The position numbers and the translations under genes are program-made. From Cyanobacteriota bacterium (GTDB lineage Bacteria > Cyanobacteriota > Cyanobacteriia > SKYG9): a stretch of DNA of 12,738 bases. Shown here piece after piece: positions 1 to 6,159 of this stretch. A model generated the notes under the pieces. That model was given only the letters and a program-made list of their open reading frames with translations, was not told where the DNA came from and did not search any database. The first letter of the stretch is position 1. Every line of letters starts with the position of its first letter. The DNA lies in contig JANWZG010000059.1 of NCBI GenBank assembly GCA_025054735.1, positions 1 to 12,738 on the forward strand. Reading direction: 5' to 3'.

Positions 1-487
1 CATGCAGAAAACAAACGATAAAGCGCTCTTGGGCAAACCCTGTGAATTGATAGAAGGGCAAGGCAGCAAGGGCAGACGCTCTAGCAATGTGATTAGCAAG
101 AAACCAGATTTCACCAATGCCAAAGCCTAGTCCTAGGGACAATCCGAACGGGATATAGGTGTGGGGATTAACCCGTCGCCGTAGGGCTGGAATCAGTAAT
201 GGTAGCAATTTGGCTGGTTCTTCCGTCAGAGGTGCGTACCACAGGGCAATAAATTGGTAAAGGCCAGGTTTAGCATCTAGCACAGTCACTAACCAACTAT
301 TCAGCGGCGATCGCACTAGGTAGAATGCCAGGGGTTGTAGGGGCAAGGTACACACGGCAGCCATCAGCAACCATTGCCGATCGCGACGATCGCTGAGTGC
401 CCAAATCAACCAACCATAGAGACTGGCAGATATTAGCGTGGTGATTGCTGCCATGACATAAATACCTGAACCAAGGAGAGGATTCAT
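1..487 (-). CDS. PrsW-like intramembrane protease, C-terminal part cut by window edge
   Basis: 162 codons are visible, from an ATG at 487 to the window edge. The protein is hydrophobic with several membrane segments (about residues 8-30, 39-58, 76-86, 94-101, 112-131). Three motifs match the PrsW (M82-like) family of glutamic intramembrane proteases: EExxK (E89, E90, K93), FxxxE (F122 to E126) and a late His (H162) just before the cut. In that family these polar residues form the active site inside the membrane, and the best-known member cleaves an anti-sigma factor. The start is 2 bases after the stop of the upstream exported-protein gene, with no clear Shine-Dalgarno site, so translational coupling is likely. 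The reading frame is clean. A related CAAX/YhfC-type membrane protease is the main alternative. The substrate is unknown. Confidence 0.68.
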   Translation of the reverse strand, partial: MNPLLGSGIYVMAAITTLISASLYGWLIWALSDRRDRQWLLMAAVCTLPLQPLAFYLVRSPLNSWLVTVLDAKPGLYQFIALWYAPLTEEPAKLLPLLIPALRRRVNPHTYIPFGLSLGLGFGIGEIWFLANHIARASALAALPFYQFTGFAQERFIVCFLH

Positions 488-489
488 GA

Positions 490-945
490 CTACACACAGA
501 GTTGACTTGACCAGGTCTGATGTCCCCGATTAGGCTGGCAGCGACTTTGTACCCCTGCCCATACCACTTGCCACTGCCCATTAGATTGCCGCCTGAGTTC
601 CAGGTAGTAGCGCAATCCTGCTACAGAATCGTCTGGTAACCCAGATTTTGTGAAAATCGCGATCGCAGTCATCTTGCTCCCGCCACCTTGGTAATCGATT
701 TGCAGGGTTTCTGATTGGGGAAACTCATCCATAGAGGCAAACAGCCGATAAATCAACAGGCGCGGATCTCGATTGACTAGGGAGCCAGTGCGTTGCAAAT
801 CTCGGAGGGGAATTGGGCGAAAGTTTCGCCTCTCTACGCTGGGTGAGGCAACCTGGGCATGGAGATGTTGACTAGGTGTGCCCGCGAAAATCAGGCCACC
901 CAGGGCGATCGCAGTCCAGAAAGCACAGAACCCTCGATTATTCAT
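490..945 (-). CDS. Small exported protein of unknown function
   Basis: I do not recognise the family. With the ATG at 945 the product has 151 residues and begins with a normal signal peptide: N-terminal Arg, a hydrophobic core (CAFWTAIALGGLIF) and a probable cleavage site near HLHAQ. The frame stays open to an ATG at 978, which would add 11 residues including a Glu and weaken the signal peptide, so the shorter start is preferred; neither has a clear ribosome binding site. The mature part is compact and mixed alpha/beta in character, with a Trp-rich stretch (QWQVVWAG) followed by two cysteines (in SRCQPNRG and SQLCV) that could form a disulfide. It shares a transcription unit with the PrsW-like protease gene 2 bases downstream. 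Probably periplasmic or thylakoid-lumenal. Confidence 0.62.
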   Translation of the reverse strand: MNNRGFCAFWTAIALGGLIFAGTPSQHLHAQVASPSVERRNFRPIPLRDLQRTGSLVNRDPRLLIYRLFASMDEFPQSETLQIDYQGGGSKMTAIAIFTKSGLPDDSVAGLRYYLELRRQSNGQWQVVWAGVQSRCQPNRGHQTWSSQLCV

Positions 946-1052
946 CATCGGAATACAGCTATAGAATTCCGCTGCCATTATCTGCCAGAGTTAAAACGAT
1001 TGTCACGTTGATAATTCCCATACTGCTGTTATCCAGTTGCTAGGATTGTGCC

Positions 1053-1079
1053 AGCACTTGCATTACCCTGGTATGTGCT
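1053..1079. promoter_or_regulatory. Nested palindrome in a divergent promoter region, possible operator
   Basis: The 147-base gap between the divergent exported-protein and amylase genes contains AGCAC (1053-1057) complementary to GTGCT (1075-1079), enclosing TACC-CT-GGTA (1064-1073). A two-base centre suits a dimeric regulator site better than an RNA hairpin. It lies 47 bases before the amylase start. No convincing -35/-10 pair was found here, and the short arms could be chance. Confidence 0.2.
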
Positions 1080-1125
1080 AACAATGCCGTAGGCCTCACC
1101 GTAGTGAACAGGAGATAATCTAAGG

Positions 1126-2676
1126 ATGTCTGAACCAAATGGTGTCATGATGCAATACTTTCACTGGTACATACCAGCAGATGGCAGCTTGTGGCGCGAG
1201 CTGACGACACGGGCACAAGAACTAGCCAATGTAGGCATTACATCCGTTTGGTTACCGCCCGCCTATAAGGGCACAGGTGGTGCTTACGATGTGGGCTACG
1301 GTGTTTATGACCTGTATGACTTGGGTGAATTTGACCAAAAGGGATCAGTACGCACCAAATATGGCACTAAAGATGAATATATTGCAGCCATCAAGGCAGC
1401 AAAACGTGCTGGATTACGGGTCTATGCAGATGTGGTCTTTAACCATCGTTTAGGAGCTGATGCGATCGAAGAAGTAGAGGCAACACCCGTTGATCCCAAC
1501 AATCGCCACCGCCCCATTGGCGATCGCCGCACCATCAAAGCTTGGACTCACTTCACCTTTCCTGGTCGCAAGGGTAAATACTCTGACATGGAATGGCACT
1601 GGTGGCACTTCGATGCTGTCGATTACAACGCCCATGAAGCAGATTTCCGCGCCGTCTATGTGTTTAAAGACAAGGCATTCGATGAAAAGGTCGATCTGGA
1701 GAAAGGTAACTTCGACTACTTGATGGGATGCGACCTAGATATGGACTCCCCCGAAGTCATTGCTGATCTCAAGCGCTGGGGAGAGTGGTATGTCACCACC
1801 ACAGACATCGATGGGTTCCGCTTCGATGCAGTCAAGCACGTCCGGGCTGACTTTTTCTCCCAATGGCTCCAGCATTGCCGCCAGGTTTCTGGACGACGCT
1901 TGTTCGCCGTGGGGGAATATTGGTCTGACAATGTTGAGGCATTGCATTACTTTGTGAAGACAACTGGTGGAGATGTCACCCTCTTTGATGCACCCCTACA
2001 CTACAACTTTAGTGAAGCCAGCAAAGCTGGAAAACACTATGACCTACGCACCATTTTTGACAATACTCTAGTACAAGACCAACCAGCCTTAGCCGTTACC
2101 CTTGTAGAAAACCACGACTCTCAACCCCTCCAGTCCCTAGAATCAGTCGTGGAATCTTGGTTTAAACCCTCGGCCTATGCCCTGATTTTGCTGCGGCGCG
2201 AGGGCTACCCCTGTGTTTTCTATGCTGATTACTACGGTGCTCACTACCGAGACAAAGGTCGAGACGGCAACGAGTATGAAATCTGGCTAGATAGTCACCG
2301 CTGGCTAATTGACAGGTTTTTGTACGCTCGTCGGCACTATGCCTATGGCGACCAATACGACTATTTTGATCATCCCAATACAGTGGGGTGGACGCGGTTG
2401 GGCAATGACGAGCATCCTGGTGGCATGGCCGTAGTACTCACCAATGGAGACAATGGCCGCAAGTGGATGGAGGTTGGTCAGCCAAATCGTACCTATGTGG
2501 ATATCACGGAGCACATTAGTGAACCTGTGACCACTAATGATCAGGGTTGGGCGGAATTCCACTGTCCGGCTGGGTCAGTTTCCGTGTGGATACCTGCACC
2601 TATGGGTGACGATCGAGCGATCGCGGAGTTTCAAACACGTTTGCAATCAGTACCCGTTTGGGTGCCTACTGCATGA
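1126..2676 (+). CDS. Cytoplasmic alpha-amylase, glycoside hydrolase family 13
   Basis: 516 residues. Hydrolyses internal alpha-1,4 bonds of glycogen-type glucans. The four conserved GH13 regions are in order: region I DVVFNH (102-107), region II GFRFDAVKH (230-238, nucleophile D234), region III with acid/base E264 (AVGEYW) and region IV VENHDSQP (327-334, transition-state D331). An N-terminal MMQYFHWY and the insert between regions I and II resemble the liquefying-type and E. coli AmyA-type group (subfamily GH13_5), and about 515 residues is the usual length. There is no signal peptide, so it acts in the cytoplasm, probably in breakdown of stored glycogen. A GGAG at 1111-1114 precedes the ATG. 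The C-terminal beta domain is present and ends in SVPVWVPTA. It seems to be monocistronic, with 850 non-coding bases after it. All catalytic residues are intact. Confidence 0.95.
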   Translation: MSEPNGVMMQYFHWYIPADGSLWRELTTRAQELANVGITSVWLPPAYKGTGGAYDVGYGVYDLYDLGEFDQKGSVRTKYGTKDEYIAAIKAAKRAGLRVYADVVFNHRLGADAIEEVEATPVDPNNRHRPIGDRRTIKAWTHFTFPGRKGKYSDMEWHWWHFDAVDYNAHEADFRAVYVFKDKAFDEKVDLEKGNFDYLMGCDLDMDSPEVIADLKRWGEWYVTTTDIDGFRFDAVKHVRADFFSQWLQHCRQVSGRRLFAVGEYWSDNVEALHYFVKTTGGDVTLFDAPLHYNFSEASKAGKHYDLRTIFDNTLVQDQPALAVTLVENHDSQPLQSLESVVESWFKPSAYALILLRREGYPCVFYADYYGAHYRDKGRDGNEYEIWLDSHRWLIDRFLYARRHYAYGDQYDYFDHPNTVGWTRLGNDEHPGGMAVVLTNGDNGRKWMEVGQPNRTYVDITEHISEPVTTNDQGWAEFHCPAGSVSVWIPAPMGDDRAIAEFQTRLQSVPVWVPTA

Positions 2677-3526
2677 CAACGCATCTTCCCCAGAAAAGGT
2701 GTCTAAGTAGCATTCACAAGTTTGAGAAGTGCTTACTACGTAAGGTGATAGCTACCTAACAATAAATGGCTCATTAGAGCATTTCTTATTTAGAAAACTT
2801 TACCTATCCTTCCGGGTAGCCCCTAAGACTAGATGAATGTCCAAATGATTAGGGTCGTAACTGCTCATCTAGATAGCTAGGTGTCACTTCTGCTTCTATA
2901 GAAGGGGCAATCCTAGTTGACTGACAAATCTTTTTTGTGGGCTGGGTTGAACAACGTGAAATCCAACATTAGCCTATGTTCTGTCGGGTTACACTATCGC
3001 TAACCCAACCTACAAGAGCATAAGAGTTTCGAGAGTTTTGTCAGGCAACCAAGGGGCCATCGTCATGCTCTAATCCCATTTCTCCAAAAGCCAGCTACAT
3101 AACCTACTAGTTTGTAGTAAGAACTTGAGTCCTTATTACGAGCCATCTGTAGCGATAGTTTGGGAAACTGGTACAAAAGCAGATTCTGGATCACGTTGGT
3201 TCATAGTAACCAAGACTAGTGCTGGAACTAGCCGTAGTCTTTAATTGCACATCGTCTGCTGTTAGTTTGGGGTAAGGCTGGGAATAGTGAACGTAGTGAC
3301 TAGTTCAATGTGCTGCCCAATTTAAGATTTATTTTTTAAGAGTGATGTAATTTCGTCATCATTCCCATCGCTTCGTTGAACATTAGGTGTTTATTAGAAA
3401 TGTATTCCTAGCAATTAATGTCTTGCTTCTACCTACTGATGTCAATTAGCGTATAAATCAATTGGTTGATCACCCAATCTAAACCCTTAGCCTTAAACCT
3501 ATAGACTCTTTACCTGTGAATGCCTT
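2677..3526. other. 850-base gene-free region with inverted repeats
   Basis: I find no credible coding frame and no tRNA or known RNA. Besides the palindromic element at 2937-3013 it holds short perfect inverted repeats: CTAGATGA (2829-2836) with TCATCTAG (2865-2872); CCCTAA (2821-2826) with TTAGGG (2849-2854); the 12-base palindrome CTTCTATAGAAG (2893-2904); and TTGGTT (3196-3201) with AACCAA (3208-3213), followed by GACTA/TAGTC (3214-3218 and 3235-3239). The right end should contain the promoter of the V4R operon. AT-rich hexamers TATAAA (3452-3457) and TATAGA (3500-3505) are -10-like but lack good -35 partners. No strong rho-independent terminator follows the amylase gene. Confidence 0.6.
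2937..3013. repeat. MITE-like imperfect palindrome of cyanobacterial type
   Basis: The ends GTGGGCTGGGTT (2937-2948) and AACCCAACCTAC (3002-3013) are inverted copies matching at 10 of 12 bases. The inner arms are partly complementary as well (GTGAAATCC against GGGTTACAC). Palindromes with the termini GTAGGTTGGGTT and AACCCAACCTAC are dispersed in many copies in cyanobacterial genomes and are regarded as non-autonomous mobile repeats. No flanking target duplication is obvious and only one clear copy is in the window. Confidence 0.6.
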
Positions 3527-4207
3527 ATGTCTACTCCTCTGAGCACAGTTCCCTTAAAACAAAAGCTGCCAAAAAAGCACAATCACTACGGTTTCCGTGA
3601 CTTTTTTCACTTTGATCCCGATACAGGCAGAATAACTGACTGGAATGATAGTCAGAATGTTCTCACTAGCGAGGATTTTATTATTGGGCTAGTGGAAGGG
3701 TTGGAAGAGGAAGTTGGTGATGCTTCGGCAGCTATCATGTATACCATTGGCTGCGAGTGGGGGAAAAAGGACGCTTTCTTCTTTGAGAAGTGGTTTGAGA
3801 AGGAGTTTGATCGCAGCATCCGCCAAACTAACCTCATGTTTTTGCTAGAAACGTGGTGGTGGCCGTTTACCTCCCAAGGATGGGGTCGTTGGGAAGTGGA
3901 TATGGGCGATCGTAAACAGGGCTTTATGTTCATCAACCTGTTTGACTCAGCGGTCGCCCGCACCCTTGGTGATGTTGGCAAGCCTGTCTGTTTTCTCTAT
4001 GCAGGATTGTTCGCTGGCTTTTTTACCGAAATGGTTAAGAAGCAACTAAGCTGTATTGAAATTCAGTGCTACTCCATGGGTGAAACCTACTGTAAGTTCT
4101 TGCTGGGTGGGCAAGACCGGATTGATGCTGCCTCTTTCTGGCTAAATGAAGGTGCAACGGCCCGTGATATTGAAAAACGTCTGCGTGAAGGAGAGCGCCT
4201 ACGATGA
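3527..4207 (+). CDS. V4R-domain protein, first of two in a PAP-like operon (slr0144-like)
   Basis: 226 residues, soluble. The C-terminal half is a V4R (4-vinyl reductase type) domain, about residues 70-195: hydrophobic strands (FMFINLF), then PVCFLYAGLFAGFF (153-166) and the cysteine block C176-x4-C181-x7-C189 with the family pattern GxxxCxF. V4R domains occur in BchJ and in small-molecule sensing proteins, and bind ligands or metal; enzymatic reduction is not established. The N-terminal 60 residues are specific to this cyanobacterial type. The stop overlaps the next start (ATGA at 4204-4207), so the two genes are co-translated. Gene order matches, from memory, Synechocystis slr0144, whose operon was linked to photosystem II assembly. 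No Shine-Dalgarno site precedes the ATG. It is a paralogue of the protein at 5142-5798. Confidence 0.85.
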   Translation: MSTPLSTVPLKQKLPKKHNHYGFRDFFHFDPDTGRITDWNDSQNVLTSEDFIIGLVEGLEEEVGDASAAIMYTIGCEWGKKDAFFFEKWFEKEFDRSIRQTNLMFLLETWWWPFTSQGWGRWEVDMGDRKQGFMFINLFDSAVARTLGDVGKPVCFLYAGLFAGFFTEMVKKQLSCIEIQCYSMGETYCKFLLGGQDRIDAASFWLNEGATARDIEKRLREGERLR

Positions 4208-4542
4208 ATGCAGCACCATTGGTCAGTATGAACGGCTCTGCACCCTTTACCCGCTCGTGGCTTCAGCAGTCAGTGCAGGAGTTTTTTTCTGGAATCAACT
4301 GGGAAGACAAACCCATTGAGATTTACGAACTATCACAAGGCTTAGCCGTAGGCACGCTTCAACATACACCTGACATAGCATTGAGCTTGTCGCTTACGGT
4401 CGGTCAGTTTATGGCAGCAATACCCTGGGATGGGGCAACGATCGGTGCTCTACCCGCAACACCCGCGTCTGTAGACGACGAATTTGATCCAGATAGTCCT
4501 GATAGCCTGACCCTAGAAGGATTTTCTGATCTGTTTGGCTAG
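4204..4542 (+). CDS. Small protein of the PAP-like operon with a thrice-repeated motif (slr0145-like)
   Basis: 112 residues, acidic, no signal peptide or membrane segment. I know no biochemical function. The sequence contains one motif three times: SVQEFFSGINWED (23-35), TVGQFMAAIPWDG (65-77) and LTLEGFSDLFG (102-112, lacking the Trp part). The shared pattern is [ST]-[VL]-x-x-F-x-x-x-[IF], followed in two copies by x-W-[DE]. The third copy is separated by an acidic, Asp-rich, probably disordered linker (about 90-100) and forms the extreme C-terminus, which suits a short peptide that docks onto partners. The start overlaps the preceding V4R gene by 4 bases. Position matches slr0145 of the Synechocystis cluster. 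Confidence 0.75.
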   Translation: MNAAPLVSMNGSAPFTRSWLQQSVQEFFSGINWEDKPIEIYELSQGLAVGTLQHTPDIALSLSLTVGQFMAAIPWDGATIGALPATPASVDDEFDPDSPDSLTLEGFSDLFG

Positions 4543-4611
4543 GTCTAGCCTAGGATGCCATTGCGCGCTCTAAGGTTCACCAACCGTTGTTATTCGGAAT
4601 TTTTATCACGC

Positions 4612-4616
4612 AGGAG
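4612..4616 (+). promoter_or_regulatory. Ribosome binding site that sets the start at 4627
   Basis: AGGAG lies 10 bases before the ATG at 4627. The earlier in-frame ATG at 4555 has no such site and would add 24 residues that do not belong to the phycobiliprotein-like fold. Confidence 0.6.
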
Positions 4617-4626
4617 TCTTCTCTAT

Positions 4627-5103
4627 ATGCATCCTCAAATTGAAGCTATTTTTGACGAAGCAGAAAACCGCTACCTGAAACCTGAGGAGTTGACGGTTCT
4701 CAATCAATATGTAGACTCGCTACCAGCACGCTTAGAGGTTTACCAAGTGTTGCGCGATCGGGAGTTAGAAATTATGCAGCCTGTAGCGGATCAACTCCAG
4801 GCTCAGCTACCCTCGGCAAAATCTAATGACCTAGAACGTAGCCTAAAAAATGCTCTATTAACTCTGCGATACTGCGCTATGGCCATGCTGCTCAACGACG
4901 AGTCCTTTGTGCAAGAGCGTCTGCTGAGCTGGCTGAAACAGAAAGCACAACTGTATAACACCCAAGAGATTGATACAGTTCTATATCGACTGTTGGATGA
5001 AAAGCTGGGTCAGTTTCTTAACCCTGCTCAAATTGGGCTATTAAGTCCATTTCTACAGTTGGCTAAAACCCAGCTTGTAGGTTTAACGAGTGCCCATGCT
5101 TAA
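4627..5103 (+). CDS. Phycobiliprotein-like protein lacking the chromophore cysteine (slr0146-like)
   Basis: 158 residues, all helical, about the length of a phycobilisome alpha or beta subunit. The N-terminus (DEAENRYLKPEEL, 10-22) follows the phycobiliprotein pattern ADAEARYLSPGEL. The middle aligns without gaps to the chromophore region of phycocyanin/allophycocyanin: RSLKNALLTLRY (71-82) against the usual xCLRDxxxxLRY, then a conserved Asp (D91) and ERLLSWLK (97-104) against DRCLNGLR. The bilin-binding cysteine (position 84 of beta subunits) is S72 here, so covalent bilin attachment at that site is not expected. The family is globin-like. A role as scaffold, chaperone or regulator in pigment-protein assembly is inferred. 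It lies between the small repeat-motif gene and the second V4R gene, same strand. Start chosen on AGGAG at 4612-4616. Confidence 0.78.
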   Translation: MHPQIEAIFDEAENRYLKPEELTVLNQYVDSLPARLEVYQVLRDRELEIMQPVADQLQAQLPSAKSNDLERSLKNALLTLRYCAMAMLLNDESFVQERLLSWLKQKAQLYNTQEIDTVLYRLLDEKLGQFLNPAQIGLLSPFLQLAKTQLVGLTSAHA

Positions 5104-5141
5104 ATAATTTCCCTTTAGCTGTTTGCCCCTTGGTGAGACCT

Positions 5142-5798
5142 ATGATTTCTGTTGCTGATCTATTGGTTGACGATCGCGTTCCAGGTAATTACTACGCTAC
5201 CGATGCCTATGTCCGGGGTGACCTAGAGCTGGGGTTGCTCGAAAATCGCCAAGGCGATCGTCTGCTGGCGCTACCCTCCACCTTACTTCAGGGTATTTAT
5301 GCAGGACTAGAAAAAGAAACTGGACAGGCGAGTCGCCTAGTGCTGTACAACTGTGGGCGCTGGTGGGGAAAGAGTTTCTACACCCGCTTCTGCGAAGAAT
5401 TGACGGAGTATTACGGCATGCCGATCGCCGATATGGAAATGGCAGAGTTTTTACAGTGCCTAAAGCAGTGTTGGATTACCCACGGATGGGGTACGATTGA
5501 ACTAGACCAAACTCACGTGAACCGAGGATTTCTAGTGATAGAGGTGCGGAACTGTGCCTTTGCCCAGCAAGCCATTACGCATGACTACCCCGTGTGTCAC
5601 CTCATTGCAGGTGTATTGAGTGCCTTCTTCAGTCAACTTACGGGCAAAGAACTGTTCTGTGTACAGACCACCTGTGAGTCAATGGGCGCAGATTGCAACC
5701 GATTTGTTATCGGCTTAGAGTCTAGAGTCAAGCCTGCTGAAGAGCTAGTCGCCAAGCATCAAACCCACGACGCTATCATGGCGGCATTGACAGCTTAG
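5142..5798 (+). CDS. V4R-domain protein, second of two in a PAP-like operon (slr0147-like)
   Basis: 218 residues from the ATG at 5142, preceded by GGTGAG at 5132-5137. TTG (5130) and GTG (5133) just upstream are in frame and would add 3-4 residues. The C-terminal V4R domain (about 65-192) contains PVCHLIAGVLSAFF (150-163) and the cysteine block C173-x4-C178-x6-C185. The whole protein aligns with the product at 3527-4207 (shared WGK, HGWG/QGWG, PVC..AG....FF and C....C.SMG), so the two are paralogues. The last cysteine is shifted: this protein has GADCNRF, where the first has the usual GETYCKF. The protein is rich in extra cysteines (C71, C84, C106, C110, C138, C152), which suggests metal or ligand binding. 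Last gene of the tight four-gene group and equivalent in position to slr0147. Confidence 0.83.
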   Translation: MISVADLLVDDRVPGNYYATDAYVRGDLELGLLENRQGDRLLALPSTLLQGIYAGLEKETGQASRLVLYNCGRWWGKSFYTRFCEELTEYYGMPIADMEMAEFLQCLKQCWITHGWGTIELDQTHVNRGFLVIEVRNCAFAQQAITHDYPVCHLIAGVLSAFFSQLTGKELFCVQTTCESMGADCNRFVIGLESRVKPAEELVAKHQTHDAIMAALTA

Positions 5799-6159
5799 CC
5801 CCTTACCTACAAATTGCAAATTGTGAGAGAGAGGGCACAGACAATAAAACCATTCATATTCTCGTGGCTGCTACTGATTAGTTAGCCTCAGGGAATTGAC
5901 ACGCAGCAGGCTCTTGTCGTCTTTGGATTACGATCATCCTGATTTCAAGCCCGTCTGCTCAGAAAAGAAGAAATTTCAAGTCTAGCTGCTGGCTATGTTG
6001 TCAGTGTTCAGAGAACGGGTACTCTATGGGTTACTGCCAGCTCAACATTGCTAAGTCGGCTACAAACTAGTGACTTCTAATTGTTCGTGACATTAGGTAG
6101 TTATGTTGAGTAAACCTGCCAACTTGTTCTTCTAGGTTGTCTGAAGAGTTCCTAACACC
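5799..6159. other. 361-base gap before the kinase gene
   Basis: No coding frame supported. It contains an imperfect direct repeat, ATTTCAAG-x5-CTGCT, near 5941-5958 and again about 30 bases later, and a local repeat CAAATTGCAAATTG near 5811. In the Synechocystis cluster, genes for a ferredoxin, a TPR protein and others lie at this place; no remnant of them is recognisable. The kinase promoter is probably in here, but no convincing -35/-10 pair was found. Confidence 0.5.

Noticed and set aside
297..581. 94-residue open frame on the minus strand
   Set aside because: It overlaps two better-supported minus-strand genes in another frame and has no recognisable composition or motif.
2305..2562. 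85-residue open frame on the minus strand inside the amylase gene
   Set aside because: The amylase frame is intact and strongly conserved here; the antisense frame is a by-product of its codons.
2803..2818. Terminator hairpin CTATCC-TTCC-GGGTAG after the amylase gene
   Set aside because: The stem is short, contains a G-U pair and has no following T-run; it also lies about 130 bases after the stop.
2677..3526. CRISPR array, tRNA or known small RNA in the large gap
   Set aside because: No regularly spaced direct repeats, no cloverleaf with a T-loop motif and no recognised RNA signature were seen.
4555..4626. N-terminal extension of the phycobiliprotein-like gene from an earlier ATG
   Set aside because: The added 24 residues are not phycobiliprotein-like and have no ribosome binding site, while AGGAG precedes the ATG at 4627.
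5799..6159. Remnants of ferredoxin or TPR genes from a longer ancestral cluster
   Set aside because: No frame in the gap shows a CxxxxC iron-sulfur pattern or TPR helices, so a deletion scar cannot be shown from the sequence.
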